Below are positions 8,744-19,062 of a stretch of 64,000 nucleotides of DNA, one piece after another. Below the pieces are notes generated by a model. The model was given only the letters and a program-made list of their open reading frames with translations. It was not told the DNA's origin and made no database searches. Location: the NCBI RefSeq assembly GCF_000355675.1, contig NC_020888.1:1940883-2004882 (forward strand). Direction: 5' to 3'. The stretch's first letter is position 1. Each line of letters opens with the position of its first letter. The translations under genes and the position numbers were made by a program. The stretch is from Thalassolituus oleivorans MIL-1. GTDB lineage: Bacteria; Pseudomonadota; Gammaproteobacteria; Pseudomonadales; Oceanobacteraceae.

Positions 8744-8767
8744 AAAAACCGGCTATTGCCGGTTTTT
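8744..8767. terminator. Bidirectional terminator between the PilZ gene and nfuA
   Basis: AAAAACCGGC and GCCGGTTTTT form a 10-bp perfect stem with a TATT loop. A- and T-tracts on either side let it act on both convergent genes. Confidence 0.85.
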
Positions 8768-8795
8768 CGCACTACATTTTCACTCGCAGTAGAGC

Positions 8796-9386
8796 TTATT
8801 TAAAATAAGCATTGTCCGCTTTCGTATGATCGGTGACATCACGCACCGCAGTGATCTCTGGGATCTTAGCAATCAAACTCGCCTCAACCCCATCCTTGAG
8901 GGTCATGTCGACCGCACTGCAGCCCTGACAACCGCCGCCAAACTTCAAAACCGCAACACCATCTTCAGTAAACTCAACCAAGCTGACATCGCCACCGTGA
9001 GCGGCCAAACCTGGATTAATTTCGGTGTACAACAAATAATTAATGCGTTCTTCGACTGGGCTATCGGCATTCACTTTCGGCATCTTGGCGTTTGGCGCCT
9101 TGATGGTTAGCTGACCACCCATGCGATCTTTAGCAAAATCAATCAACGACTCTTCCAAATAAGGAATGCTCATCGCTTCAACATACACAAGCAACTTAGC
9201 CATTTCTTGGATGACATCATTTGCGCTAACCTCTTCAGGTCGGCAATAAGCTAGGCAAGTTTCTGCATGGCGAGTCCCTGGCTGGGTGATGAAAATACGA
9301 ACAGCCATCCCCGGTACGCTCTGTTTGTCGAGCAGCGATGCCAAGTACTCTTCTGCATCCGGAGTAATGGTTACGTAAGTTGTCAT
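8796..9386 (-). CDS. nfuA: Fe/S biogenesis protein NfuA
   Basis: Iron-sulfur carrier of 196 aa. The N-terminal half is a degenerate A-type (HesB-like) domain and the C-terminal half an Nfu domain with CxxC at about residues 153 and 156 ([14 protein letters not shown]), where a 4Fe-4S cluster is held between two subunits. [19 protein letters not shown] and the later [17 protein letters not shown] match the E. coli protein. It is a single gene, divergent from metH. Confidence 0.95.
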   Translation of the reverse strand: MTTYVTITPDAEEYLASLLDKQSVPGMAVRIFITQPGTRHAETCLAYCRPEEVSANDVIQEMAKLLVYVEAMSIPYLEESLIDFAKDRMGGQLTIKAPNAKMPKVNADSPVEERINYLLYTEINPGLAAHGGDVSLVEFTEDGVAVLKFGGGCQGCSAVDMTLKDGVEASLIAKIPEITAVRDVTDHTKADNAYFK

Positions 9387-9534
9387 GTGGTACCCCTCTA
9401 AATAATGCCTGCATTGTACCTGATTCGACGCCTTCTACGAAATACCCTAGCAAAACAGTTGGGTAAGACAACCTGTTCTGGCTCTGCTACAATTCGTCGC
9501 CTTTTTTACATCGTTTAAATATTGAACCGTTACC

Positions 9535-12500
9535 ATGAGTCAGCTTAAGCCTATGTCTGCCAATCTCACTGAACTACGCCAAGCCCGAATCGCGCAATTG
9601 AAACGCAATATGCTTGAGCGCATCCATATTCTTGACGGCGGCATGGGGACGCTTATTCAGTCGCACCAGCTTGAAGAAAAAGACTATCGTGGTGTGCGCT
9701 TTGCCGACCTTCACCAAGAAGTGAAAGGCAATAACGACCTATTGGTACTGACTCAGCCTGAAATCATAGCCGGTATTCATCGCCAATATTTTATGGCCGG
9801 TGCCGATATTGTTGAGACCAACACGTTTAACTCAACTCGTGTTTCTCAAGCCGACTACCACCTACAAGACTTAGTGGTCGAACTTAACCGTGAAGCCGCC
9901 GCCCTAGCGCGTCGTGTGGCGGAAGAAGTTGAAGCTGAAACAGGTATTCCACGCTACGTGGCTGGGGTTTTAGGACCAACCAGTAAAACGGCCTCAATTT
10001 CTCCTGATGTGAATGACCCCGGCTACCGCGCCATTACATTCGATCAATTGGTAGAAGAATACATTGAAGCAACCGAAGGCCTAATGGCGGGCGGTGCCGA
10101 TCTTATTTTGATCGAAACGGTATTCGATACACTGAATGCTAAAGCAGCGATATTTGCAGTGCAGGAAGTGTTTGAGCGCTGCGGCGAAGAGTTGCCGATC
10201 ATGATTTCTGGCACTATTACCGACGCCAGTGGCCGTACACTAACCGGTCAAACAGCAGAAGCCTTCTGGAACTCAGTCGCTCATGCTAAGCCTTTAACCA
10301 TCGGCTTAAACTGTGCGCTAGGCGCCGAAGAGCTGCGTCCACATATCGAAGAATTATCGAATAAGGTTTCAACCTTCATTTCTGCACACCCCAATGCGGG
10401 TTTGCCGAATGAATTTGGTGAATACGACCAGTCAGCTGCAGACATGGCGGTTATCGTTGAAGAGTTCGCTTCCAGTGGCTTCTTAAACATCATCGGCGGT
10501 TGCTGTGGCACGACTCCGGCGCACATCAAAGCCATTGCTGATGCTGTTAAAAAACACAAGCCGCGCGTGATTCCGGACATCAAACCGGCGTGCCGTTTAA
10601 GTGGTCTAGAGCCATTTAACTTCGACGAAACTAGCTTGTTCGTTAACGTCGGCGAACGTGCCAACGTCACCGGCTCCGCCAAATTCAAACGTCTGATCAT
10701 CAATGAAGATTACGATGAAGCCCTGAGCATTGCCCGCCAGCAAGTTGAGAGCGGCGCACAAATCATCGACATCAACATGGATGAAGGCATGCTGGATTCC
10801 GAAGCAGCTATGGTGCGCTTCCTAAACCTAATTGCCTCAGAGCCCGATATCTCGCGCGTGCCTATCATGGTTGATTCCTCTAAATGGGAAATCATTGAAG
10901 CCGGCCTTAAGTGCATTCAGGGCAAAGCGGTTGTGAACTCGATCTCGCTAAAAGAAGGCAAAGAAGAGTTTATTGCTAAAGCCAAGCGTTGCATGCGCTA
11001 TGGCGCAGCGGTTGTGGTAATGGCATTCGACGAGAAAGGCCAAGCCGATACCGAAGCGCGCAAAAACGAAATTTGTGAGTTGTCTTATCGTATTTTGGTA
11101 GATGAAGTTGGCTTTTTACCAGAAGACATTATTTTCGATCCAAACATATTCGCCGTGGCCACCGGTATCGAAGAACACAACAACTACGCCGTTGATTTCA
11201 TCAACAGCTGTAAATTCATTACCGACAACCTGCCCCACGCTAAGATCTCCGGCGGCGTCAGTAACGTGTCCTTCTCGTTCCGTGGGAACGAGCCTGTCCG
11301 TGAAGCAATTCACTCGGTATTCCTGTATCACGCCATTCAAAATGGCATGAGCATGGGGATCGTTAACGCTGGTCAGCTAGCGGTATACGATGACCTGCCA
11401 GCCGAATTAAAAGAGCGTGTTGAAGATGTCATCCTTAACCGTCGCGAAGACGGTACTGATCGCATGCTTGAAATTGCGGAAAAATACCGCGGCGATGGCT
11501 CAGTCAAAGAAGAAGAAACTCAAGAATGGCGTAATCTTCCGGTACGCGAACGCTTAACTCATGCCTTAGTAAAAGGCGTAAACACCTTCGTCGTTGAAGA
11601 CACCGAAGAAGCGCGGCACCAGTTTGCTCGCCCAATTGAGGTGATTGAAGGCCCGCTTATGGATGGCATGAACGTGGTCGGAGACCTATTTGGTTCCGGC
11701 AAAATGTTCCTACCGCAAGTTGTTAAAAGCGCGCGCGTAATGAAGCAAGCGGTTGCCTACCTATTACCATTTATCGAAGCTGAAAAAGACGGCAAGTCTG
11801 AAACTCAGGGAAAGATTCTGATGGCAACGGTAAAAGGTGACGTGCACGATATCGGCAAGAATATTGTTGGCGTGGTCCTGCAATGTAACAACTTCGAGGT
11901 AATTGACCTCGGTGTTATGGTGCCTGCAGAAAAAATCCTGAAAGTCGCCAAAGAAGAAAACGTCGATATTATTGGCCTTTCTGGTTTGATCACCCCATCA
12001 CTGGATGAAATGGTTCACGTCGCGCGTGAAATGCAACGCCTTAACTTCCATTTGCCATTGATGATTGGTGGTGCAACCACCTCGAAGGCCCATAACGCCG
12101 TTAAAATCGAGCCACAATACAAGAACGACATCGCTGTTTATGTTGCCGATGCATCACGAGCAGTGGGTGTTGCGCAAAAACTGGTCAATCCACAAGCTAA
12201 GATCGACTTTATTGCCGAGCTGCGCGAAGAGTACGAAACAGTGCGCGCACGCAACGCCAATCGCAAACAAAAGGCGCTTTTGCCTTACGAAACCGCGATC
12301 AGCAAAGGCTATCAAGGCGACTGGGATAATTATCAGCCACCGGCACCTCTAAAACCTGGCATTCATGTATTCAGCGATTTCGACTTAGCCGATTTAGTGA
12401 AGTACATCGACTGGACGCCGTTCTTCTTCTCATGGGAGCTGGCGGGCAAATTCCCGCGCATTCTTGAAGACGAAGTGGTGGGCGAAGCGGCAACTAACCT

Positions 12501-13254
12501 TTTCAAAGACGCTCAAGCCATGCTGAAACGCATCGTCGATGAGAAGCTCTTCAATGCTCGCGCCGTTGTCGGCATATGGCCAGCACAGCGTCGCGGCGCA
12601 GATGATTTGGTGGTATTCAACGAAGATGGCAGTGAAGAAATTGCGATACTTCACCACTTACGTCAGCAAACCGATAAACCAAATGCCCAGCCGAACTATT
12701 CACTGGCAGATTTCGTGGCACCAGAAGGTACTAAGCAAGACTACATTGGCGGTTTTGTGGTGACCTCCGGCATTGAAGCCGAAGAGCTGGCCAAGCGCTA
12801 TGACAAAACCCACGATGATTACAACAGCATCATGATCAAGGCGTTGGCTGATCGTTTGGCCGAAGCATTTGCTGAGCGCATGCATGAAATTGTGCGCAAA
12901 GAGATCTGGGGCTATGCCGCCGATGAGAAACTCAGCAATGAAGAGCTAATTAAAGAAACCTATAAAGGTATTCGTCCGGCACCGGGCTACCCTGCCTGCC
13001 CAGACCACACCGAAAAGGCAACCTTGTTCCGCCTTCTGAATGCTGAGCAACATACCGGCGTCAATCTCACCGAGAACTTCGCCATGTATCCAACTGCGTC
13101 GGTTAGCGGCTGGTATTTCTCTCATCCGGAGGCGAAATACTTTGGCCTAGGCAAGATCGATAAAGATCAGGTGACTAGCATTGCCGAACGCAAAGGAATG
13201 GAACTCGACACCATGGAACGTTGGCTATCGCCTAACCTTAGTTACGATAGATAA
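9535..13254 (+). CDS. metH: Cobalamin-dependent methionine synthase MetH
   Basis: Transfers a methyl group from 5-methyl-THF through methylcobalamin to homocysteine. All four modules are visible in 1239 aa: homocysteine domain (about 25-345) with zinc ligands Cys260, Cys323 and Cys324 (LNCALG, GGCCGTT); pterin domain beginning [12 protein letters not shown]; cobalamin domain with cap and the lower-ligand His771 in GDVHDIGKN; and the C-terminal AdoMet reactivation domain with [12 protein letters not shown]. Start at 9535 gives a few residues more than E. coli; ATG 9553 is an alternative. No cobalamin riboswitch is evident in the 148-bp leader. The stop overlaps the start of the MATE gene. Confidence 0.97.
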   Translation: MSQLKPMSANLTELRQARIAQLKRNMLERIHILDGGMGTLIQSHQLEEKDYRGVRFADLHQEVKGNNDLLVLTQPEIIAGIHRQYFMAGADIVETNTFNSTRVSQADYHLQDLVVELNREAAALARRVAEEVEAETGIPRYVAGVLGPTSKTASISPDVNDPGYRAITFDQLVEEYIEATEGLMAGGADLILIETVFDTLNAKAAIFAVQEVFERCGEELPIMISGTITDASGRTLTGQTAEAFWNSVAHAKPLTIGLNCALGAEELRPHIEELSNKVSTFISAHPNAGLPNEFGEYDQSAADMAVIVEEFASSGFLNIIGGCCGTTPAHIKAIADAVKKHKPRVIPDIKPACRLSGLEPFNFDETSLFVNVGERANVTGSAKFKRLIINEDYDEALSIARQQVESGAQIIDINMDEGMLDSEAAMVRFLNLIASEPDISRVPIMVDSSKWEIIEAGLKCIQGKAVVNSISLKEGKEEFIAKAKRCMRYGAAVVVMAFDEKGQADTEARKNEICELSYRILVDEVGFLPEDIIFDPNIFAVATGIEEHNNYAVDFINSCKFITDNLPHAKISGGVSNVSFSFRGNEPVREAIHSVFLYHAIQNGMSMGIVNAGQLAVYDDLPAELKERVEDVILNRREDGTDRMLEIAEKYRGDGSVKEEETQEWRNLPVRERLTHALVKGVNTFVVEDTEEARHQFARPIEVIEGPLMDGMNVVGDLFGSGKMFLPQVVKSARVMKQAVAYLLPFIEAEKDGKSETQGKILMATVKGDVHDIGKNIVGVVLQCNNFEVIDLGVMVPAEKILKVAKEENVDIIGLSGLITPSLDEMVHVAREMQRLNFHLPLMIGGATTSKAHNAVKIEPQYKNDIAVYVADASRAVGVAQKLVNPQAKIDFIAELREEYETVRARNANRKQKALLPYETAISKGYQGDWDNYQPPAPLKPGIHVFSDFDLADLVKYIDWTPFFFSWELAGKFPRILEDEVVGEAATNLFKDAQAMLKRIVDEKLFNARAVVGIWPAQRRGADDLVVFNEDGSEEIAILHHLRQQTDKPNAQPNYSLADFVAPEGTKQDYIGGFVVTSGIEAEELAKRYDKTHDDYNSIMIKALADRLAEAFAERMHEIVRKEIWGYAADEKLSNEELIKETYKGIRPAPGYPACPDHTEKATLFRLLNAEQHTGVNLTENFAMYPTASVSGWYFSHPEAKYFGLGKIDKDQVTSIAERKGMELDTMERWLSPNLSYDR

Positions 13255-14633
13255 TGACGACTCGCGCCATACATCTACTTACCCGTGCCAGCGGCGTAAG
13301 TAGAGATCGTTTGGATCGAATTCTAGTCATTGGCTTACCGATTATCGGTGGCATGGTGTCACAAAGCGTCATCAATTTAATCGATGCGCTGCTAGTCGGT
13401 AGGATTAGCGGCACGGCGCTAGCAGCGGTCGGTATTGGCAGTTACGCCAGCTTCATCATTGTCTCTATGATGATGGGATTATCCGCTGCGGTGCAGGCCA
13501 TTGTATCGCGACATTTCGGTGCCAAGCGTTACCAGCAAATGACCGAACCTATGTTGGCAGGCTTGTTTCTGACTATCGTGGTCGGAATACCCTTTACTCT
13601 GCTATTTATCGGGATATCCCCAAGCTACCTCGGGCTTTTTACCCGCGATCAAGCCGTTCTAGATATTGCCATTCCTTATTTCGATTGGCGCACTGCGGCG
13701 TTGGCATTCGTAGGCATGGGCTTTGTCTTTCGTGGTTTCTGGAGTGGCATTGGCGAATCAAAGATTTACCTTAAAATCTTACTTTTCATGCACGCAACCA
13801 ACGCGATTGTTAGCTACTTTCTTATGTTCGGCCTGAGTGAATTTCTCGGCCCAAACACATGGCAAGGCCTAGGGACTGTAGGTTCTGGCATTGGCACAGC
13901 CGTCGCGACAACCTTGGCGGCTGTGGTCTTTTTTTGGGTCACTTTTTTTCACCATACAGAACGATTTAGTCTCAGCCTACCAACCAAAAGCACTCTACTT
14001 CAGCTTAGTCGTTTGGCCCTGCCGAATTCTATTCAGCAGACGCTATTCGCTCTCGGTACCGGCTGCCTATTCCTGATCATCGGAATGATTGGCACCAAAG
14101 AACAAGCCATCGGCCATATTCTGACGCAATTACAGTTACTGCTCATTTTACCCGCCGTAGGCTTGGGTATCGCAGGGGCTAGTTTGGTTGGGCAAGCGCT
14201 AGGGCAAGAGCACAAAGAGAACGCTTATCGCTGGGGAATTGATGTTGCGCGAGTAGCGATTATCATTTTAGGCCTACTTGGCTTACCTATGTGGATAGCG
14301 CCCGAATGGGTACTGCGTATATTCACAGCCGACAAAGAGTTAATTGCTTTAGGAGCGTGGCCGCTGCGAATCATAGGTCTGAATATCGTTCTTGAAGTCG
14401 CAGCCATTACCTTAACCCAGGCACTCCTAGGAGCAGGCGCGAGCCGCAAAGTATTAAAAATAAATTTACTCATGCAGTGGGGAGTATTCTTACCCCTCGC
14501 CTATCTCATAGGCCCCGTTTTAGGCTATGGACTCACTGGAATCTGGTTGCTTCAAGCGCTGCAACGTATTACGTTATCGGCAATTTACGGGTTTATTTGG
14601 CGCGCGCGCCATTGGGCCCACATTAGCGTATGA
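13254..14633 (+). CDS. MATE-family efflux transporter
   Basis: 459-aa integral membrane protein with about 12 membrane helices in two related halves, typical of the MATE (multi antimicrobial extrusion) family. The N-terminal LPIIGGMVSQSVINLIDALLV (split motif GMVSQS...VINLIDALLVG) and the later AVGLGIAGASLVGQALGQ are family landmarks. It probably exports cationic compounds with Na+ or H+ coupling; the substrate cannot be told. Its ATG overlaps the metH TAA by one base, so it is translated from the metH message, though a functional link to methionine synthesis is not obvious. Confidence 0.85.
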   Translation: MTTRAIHLLTRASGVSRDRLDRILVIGLPIIGGMVSQSVINLIDALLVGRISGTALAAVGIGSYASFIIVSMMMGLSAAVQAIVSRHFGAKRYQQMTEPMLAGLFLTIVVGIPFTLLFIGISPSYLGLFTRDQAVLDIAIPYFDWRTAALAFVGMGFVFRGFWSGIGESKIYLKILLFMHATNAIVSYFLMFGLSEFLGPNTWQGLGTVGSGIGTAVATTLAAVVFFWVTFFHHTERFSLSLPTKSTLLQLSRLALPNSIQQTLFALGTGCLFLIIGMIGTKEQAIGHILTQLQLLLILPAVGLGIAGASLVGQALGQEHKENAYRWGIDVARVAIIILGLLGLPMWIAPEWVLRIFTADKELIALGAWPLRIIGLNIVLEVAAITLTQALLGAGASRKVLKINLLMQWGVFLPLAYLIGPVLGYGLTGIWLLQALQRITLSAIYGFIWRARHWAHISV

Positions 14634-14655
14634 TCTGACTTGTTGAGCCTGCCTC

Positions 14656-15435
14656 ATGCCATTACGTTTTCCCGCAGAACACCCATCCGCTTATCAACAT
14701 CTATCCCCCGTCATTGCGCATCGAGGCGCTAGCGGTTTAGCACCAGAAAATACGGCTGCAGCGATTGAGCTGGCAGCGCAGCAAGGCGCTCATTGGGCAG
14801 AGGTGGATGTCACCATATCGGCAGACGGCATCGCCGTCATATTTCACGACAACGACGTGAATCGCTGCACGGATGGACGCGGCTTAGTTATTCAGCAAAC
14901 ACTAGCACAATTAAAAACACTGGATGCAGGCAGTTGGTTTTCGCCCTTTTATGCCAATCAGCGTATTCTCACGCTCACTGACTTATTAGCCCTAGCGAAC
15001 CAACTAGAGCTAAACCTGAATCTAGAAATTAAACCGACGATTGGCCGCGAAGTAGAGACGGTTTGGGCAATGGCCAAAGCCCTGCAGCAAGTACCGTTTG
15101 AACACACCTTATTATTTAGCAGTTTTAATATGCTAGCCCTATCGGCGGCACAGCAACATTTACCCGATATCACTCGCGCATTGAACGTTGAGGCGATTCC
15201 AAGAGATTGGCAACAACGCCTAGAAGATACTGGCAGTACCGGTTTGCACTTTGCTGCGGATTTTTTTGATCCAGTGGCCGTGGCGGACATTCATGCCGCC
15301 GGAACCCCCATGGCGGTTTATACGGTCAATGACCACGAAACCGCGCAAAAGTTATGGAAAGCCGGTGTAAAAGCAGTATTTACCGACTATCCCGAGCGCT
15401 TATTGCTCCTCCCACTTCCGACAGACCACCACTAA
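14656..15435 (+). CDS. ugpQ: Glycerophosphodiester phosphodiesterase (UgpQ-like)
   Basis: Hydrolyses glycerophosphodiesters to an alcohol and glycerol 3-phosphate. GDPD-family motifs are clear in 259 aa: IAHRGASGLAPENT with the first catalytic His, WAEVDVTISADG with the metal-binding acidic pair, VIFHDNDVNRCTDG with the second His, LNLEIKP, and a closing VKAVFTDYP. There is no signal peptide, so it is the cytoplasmic UgpQ type rather than periplasmic GlpQ. It follows the MATE gene by 22 bp and may be in the metH transcript. Confidence 0.88.
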   Translation: MPLRFPAEHPSAYQHLSPVIAHRGASGLAPENTAAAIELAAQQGAHWAEVDVTISADGIAVIFHDNDVNRCTDGRGLVIQQTLAQLKTLDAGSWFSPFYANQRILTLTDLLALANQLELNLNLEIKPTIGREVETVWAMAKALQQVPFEHTLLFSSFNMLALSAAQQHLPDITRALNVEAIPRDWQQRLEDTGSTGLHFAADFFDPVAVADIHAAGTPMAVYTVNDHETAQKLWKAGVKAVFTDYPERLLLLPLPTDHH

Positions 15436-15445
15436 GCCAGCAATC

Positions 15446-15480
15446 CCTATTCGTTCGGCTTTTCCGATAACGAATATAGG
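15446..15480 (+). repeat. Imperfect hairpin between the GDPD gene and cysI
   Basis: CCTATTCGTTCGG pairs with CCGATAACGAATATAGG with two small bulges around a CTTTT loop. It is followed by A/T-rich sequence and may attenuate read-through into cysI; a clean T-tract is missing. Confidence 0.4.
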
Positions 15481-15559
15481 AAAATACTGATTTTCAGGAT
15501 AGCCAAGCTTTGGTAAGGTGCGCAGCAATTACAATACTCAATAATGGCAACCGATTATT

Positions 15560-17236
15560 ATGTACGTTTATGATGAGTACGATCAGCAACTGCTGAACGA
15601 GCGCGTCGCCCAGTTTAAAGGGCAGATGGAGCGCTACTTAGATGGCAAAATCGCCGACGACGAATTCTTACCGCTGCGTTTGCAAAACGGTATTTATGTT
15701 CAACGCTACGCACCTATGCTGCGCGTCGCTGTGCCTTATGGTCAGCTAAACAGTGCGCAAATGCGCGCATTGGCCAAGGTAGCACGCGATTACGATAAGG
15801 GTTACGCCCATTTCTCTACTCGTCAAAACGTGCAATTCAACTGGCCAGCCCTGCCGGACTGTCCGCAGATTCTTGCTGATTTAGCACAAGTGCAAATGCA
15901 CGCGGTGCAAACCAGCGGCAACTGTATTCGTAACACCACTACCGACGAGTATGCGGGTGTTATTGCCGAAGAAATTACGGATCCCCGTCCTTATTGTGAA
16001 ATCATTCGCCAGTGGTCAACATTCCATCCTGAATTCGCGTTTTTACCGCGCAAGTTCAAGATTGCGGTCAACGCCGTACCCGGTGAAGACCGTGCGTCTA
16101 TCGCTATGCACGATATCGGCATCAATATCGTTAAAAACGCAGCCGGCGAAATCGGCTACCGCGTTTTGGTTGGCGGCGGCCTAGGTCGTACTCCGATCCT
16201 AGGAACAGAAATCCGTGAGTTCTTAGCGGAAGAAGACTTGCTGACCTACCTAGATGCTGTTATTCGCGTTTACAACCAATTTGGTCGTCGCGATAACAAG
16301 TACAAAGCCCGTATTAAGATTCTAGTGAAAGCACTCGGCATTGAGCGCATGCGTGAGCTAGTTGAAGACGAATGGGATCGCATCAAAGGCGGTGAAGGTA
16401 AACTGACTCAAGCTGAACTTAATCGTGTTAAAAAGCACTTTGTTGATCCTGCGTACAAAGCCTTGACTAACGATCCTGCCGAGCTAGTTGCAGCGCGCGA
16501 AGAAAACGCAGCGTTTGCGCGCTGGTTGGGTCGCAACGTGCGTGCGCACAAGCAAGCCGGTTACGCCATTGTTACGCTAACGTTAAAACAAATTGGTACA
16601 CCGCCGGGCGATGTCACAGCTGAGCAGCTAGATCAAATTGCGCAGTTATCTGACGACTACAGCTTTGGCGAATTGCGCTCTACTCACCAACAGAACTTAG
16701 TTCTGCCCGATGTTGAACAAACCGAGTTATTTGGTTTATGGCAGAAATTAAAAGCTTTAGGCTTAGCTACTCCAACACTGGGTTTGCTAACCGATATGAT
16801 CTGCTGCCCAGGCGGCGATTTCTGTGCCCTAGCCAATGCGAAATCCATCCCAGTTGCGGAAGCCATTCAGGCGCGCTTCGAAGATGTTGATTACCAGCAT
16901 GACCTTGGCGAAATCGATCTAAATATCTCAGGCTGTATGAATGCCTGCGGTCACCACCACATTGGCCATATCGGTGTTTTGGGTGTTGATAAGAAAGGTG
17001 AAGAGTTCTATCAAGTATCACTCGGTGGCAATTCTGGCGGTAACGCCGGTGATGCATCAGCATCTATTGGTAAGATCCTCGGGCCTTCGTTTGCACGTGC
17101 AGATATGCCTGATGTCATTGCCAAAGTACTCGACTTCTATGTAGCTCAACGCATTGATGGAGAAAGCTTCCTAGAAGCATACCGTCGTATTGGTCACGAT
17201 TCATTCAAGGAGGCCGTCTATGGCAAAGCTGCTTAA
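15560..17236 (+). CDS. cysI: Nitrite/sulfite reductase hemoprotein (CysI-like, siroheme and 4Fe-4S)
   Basis: 558-aa siroheme enzyme, most likely the assimilatory sulfite reductase used by pseudomonads and relatives. Two ferredoxin-like halves are present, with siroheme contacts HFSTRQN and RSTHQQN. The 4Fe-4S/siroheme cysteines are in CCPGGDFC and SGCMNACGHHH near residues 413-460. The partner is a DUF934 gene that overlaps its 3' end by 17 bp, an association typical of this cysI subtype. The reductant is probably ferredoxin or NADPH via a separate flavoprotein not present here. Nitrite reduction cannot be excluded from sequence alone. Confidence 0.88.
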   Translation: MYVYDEYDQQLLNERVAQFKGQMERYLDGKIADDEFLPLRLQNGIYVQRYAPMLRVAVPYGQLNSAQMRALAKVARDYDKGYAHFSTRQNVQFNWPALPDCPQILADLAQVQMHAVQTSGNCIRNTTTDEYAGVIAEEITDPRPYCEIIRQWSTFHPEFAFLPRKFKIAVNAVPGEDRASIAMHDIGINIVKNAAGEIGYRVLVGGGLGRTPILGTEIREFLAEEDLLTYLDAVIRVYNQFGRRDNKYKARIKILVKALGIERMRELVEDEWDRIKGGEGKLTQAELNRVKKHFVDPAYKALTNDPAELVAAREENAAFARWLGRNVRAHKQAGYAIVTLTLKQIGTPPGDVTAEQLDQIAQLSDDYSFGELRSTHQQNLVLPDVEQTELFGLWQKLKALGLATPTLGLLTDMICCPGGDFCALANAKSIPVAEAIQARFEDVDYQHDLGEIDLNISGCMNACGHHHIGHIGVLGVDKKGEEFYQVSLGGNSGGNAGDASASIGKILGPSFARADMPDVIAKVLDFYVAQRIDGESFLEAYRRIGHDSFKEAVYGKAA

Positions 17237-17669
17237 CACCCAAGCCAAACTGGCTGACGACGCCACTTTGAACACGATTACGCTGACTCAATGGCAAGAA
17301 GAGAAAGATGCGCTGCTGTCTTCAGGTGAGGCCCTTCATCTGTTTCTCGACAGCGGCGATACCGCCGATTTAATCGGTGCTGACAGCAAAGCGTTCGCGA
17401 GCATTAGCATTAACTTCCCTAAGTTCAGCGATGGCCGTGGCTACTCAGCGGCGCGCTTGCTGCGTGAACGCTATGGCTATACTGGCGAATTGCGTGCAGT
17501 GGGTGACGTATTGATAGATCAGCTCTTCTTCATGAAGCGTTGTGGCTTCGACACCTTTGCTTTACGCGATGATCAGGAAGTCGATGTTGCCTTGGCGGCA
17601 TTCGGCACCTTCTCTGTTTGTTATCAAAATGACGTAGCAGATCAGCGTCCGCTGTTCCGTCGTCGTTAA
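17220..17669 (+). CDS. DUF934 protein linked to sulfite reduction
   Basis: 149-aa DUF934 protein, found next to CysI-type reductases in many proteobacteria and presumed to help sulfite reduction. SINFPKFSDGRGYSAARLLR and the following RYGYTGELRAVGDVLIDQ are the family core, with FMKRCGFD downstream. The start at ATG 17220 is fixed by the strong AAGGAGG at 17207-17213, inside the end of cysI, so the two genes are translationally coupled. Biochemical role is unproven. Confidence 0.85.
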   Translation: MAKLLNTQAKLADDATLNTITLTQWQEEKDALLSSGEALHLFLDSGDTADLIGADSKAFASISINFPKFSDGRGYSAARLLRERYGYTGELRAVGDVLIDQLFFMKRCGFDTFALRDDQEVDVALAAFGTFSVCYQNDVADQRPLFRRR

Positions 17670-17696
17670 TTAGCCAGTTATCAAAGCTGCCTAATC

Positions 17697-17734
17697 AATC
17701 CATGTAGTCGTTATTCATAACGATTACATGGATT
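17697..17734. repeat. Long perfect-type hairpin (18-bp arms)
   Basis: Arms at 17697-17714 and 17717-17734 are complementary over 18 bp, with a single G-T pair and only a 2-nt centre. It sits after the DUF934 stop and before the antiporter gene. It has a CTCTTCT tail rather than a T-tract, so it may be a terminator or an mRNA end-protecting structure. Confidence 0.6.
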
Positions 17735-17795
17735 CTCTTCTGCGTCTGCCATACTCTCTTATTCTATAAACTAACTGTCTTACGCAGGGAGCTAC

Positions 17796-18956
17796 ATGCA
17801 GCAAGACATTGTTTTTTCGTTCTTTTTGATTTTCGCCGGTGCCATGGTGCTAGCGACCATTGCGTTATACACCCGCCAACCCGTTCTTATTGCTTATATC
17901 GCTCTTGGCGCGATTGCTGGTCCTTTTGGAATGGGCTGGATAGAACACCCTGACGCGCTGACCGATATGGCTCATATTGGCATTATCTTCTTACTCTTTT
18001 TACTTGGCCTCGATATGCAGCCATCGGCCCTTTTTGCGGTTCTGAAGAAAGCCATGCTGGTTGCACTCGCCAGCTCTGCCATTTTCTTTGCCGCAGGCTT
18101 TGGGCTCACACTTGCATTTGGCTTTAGCGAGATGGACGCCATTATCGTCGGCCTCGCCTTTATGTTTTCGAGCACCATCATTGGCTTAAAGTTACTGCCA
18201 ACCACCGTGCTGCATCATAAACACGTCGGCGAACTGATGATTGGCTTATTGCTAATCCAAGATATGCTCGCTATTTTCACGCTTATTTTACTCGGCGTTT
18301 TAGAAGGCAACTCAAGCATGCCGGTATGGCAGCCGTTTGTGGCATTGCCACTGCTAGCCGTGGGCTGTTACTTGATTGTAAAGATGGTCTTACTGCCGCT
18401 AATCATGCGCTTTGACCGCTATCACGAATACTTATTCATACTTGCTATCGGTTGGTGCTTAACCGTCGCTGAAGGCGCGAAACTGGTTGGTTTAACCCAT
18501 GAGATTGGTGCTTTCATTGCTGGCGTCACCCTTGCGACGAGCCCCATCGCGCAATTCATCGCCATTAGCTTAAAACCTTTACGGGACTTCTTTCTCGTGA
18601 TGTTCTTCTTCACCTTAGGTGCCGGAGTAAACTTTGGTTTGCTGGGGGATGTCTGGCTACCAGCCTTAGTATTAGCGGCAGCGGTGTTGATTATCAAACC
18701 GATAAGCTTCCGCTACCTACTCGGTAATTTGAGCGAGCGCCCGCAACTTGCCTGGGATGTAGGTTTTCGATTGGGCCAGATCAGCGAATTCTCGCTACTG
18801 GTGGCTTTTGTCGCGCTGCAAAGTCAACTGTTGAGCGAACAGGGTTCACTACTCATACAAGCAACAGCCATCGTCACTTTCGTAATTTCGAGCTATATAG
18901 TGGTGTTCAGCTATCCCAACCCAATTGCTGTTAGCGATAAACTTAGACGAGATTAA
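17796..18956 (+). CDS. CPA2-family cation:proton antiporter (KefB-like membrane domain)
   Basis: 386-aa membrane protein with about 12 helices, matching the Na+/H+ exchanger domain of the CPA2 family (KefB/KefC, GerN). RQPVLIAYIALGAIAGP, IGIIFLLFLLGLDMQPS and GLTHEIGAFIAGVTLATSP are characteristic. Unlike KefB/KefC it has no C-terminal TrkA-N regulatory domain, so it is a short, ungated-looking member. It probably exchanges K+ or Na+ for H+. GGGAG lies 6 nt before the ATG. Bounded by hairpins on both sides, so likely monocistronic. Confidence 0.82.
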   Translation: MQQDIVFSFFLIFAGAMVLATIALYTRQPVLIAYIALGAIAGPFGMGWIEHPDALTDMAHIGIIFLLFLLGLDMQPSALFAVLKKAMLVALASSAIFFAAGFGLTLAFGFSEMDAIIVGLAFMFSSTIIGLKLLPTTVLHHKHVGELMIGLLLIQDMLAIFTLILLGVLEGNSSMPVWQPFVALPLLAVGCYLIVKMVLLPLIMRFDRYHEYLFILAIGWCLTVAEGAKLVGLTHEIGAFIAGVTLATSPIAQFIAISLKPLRDFFLVMFFFTLGAGVNFGLLGDVWLPALVLAAAVLIIKPISFRYLLGNLSERPQLAWDVGFRLGQISEFSLLVAFVALQSQLLSEQGSLLIQATAIVTFVISSYIVVFSYPNPIAVSDKLRRD

Positions 18957-18982
18957 TGGCGAGATATTACTGAGGCTCAAGT

Positions 18983-19017
18983 CCAACCTACAGCTGGGAT
19001 ATTTCTCTGTAGGTTGG
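18983..19017. terminator. Hairpin between convergent antiporter and acuI-like genes
   Basis: CCAACCTACAG (18983-18993) and CTGTAGGTTGG (19007-19017) form an 11-bp perfect stem with a 13-nt loop. Placement between convergent genes suggests a shared terminator, although the T-tract is short. Confidence 0.6.
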
Positions 19018-19062
19018 TTTGAAAAGAGATAGAACGAGATTTAAAACAAAAATGCCTCGTCG

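Noticed and set aside
9387-9534. Search for a cobalamin riboswitch ahead of metH
   Set aside because: The 148-bp nfuA-metH gap is too short for the full aptamer and lacks the B12-box string.
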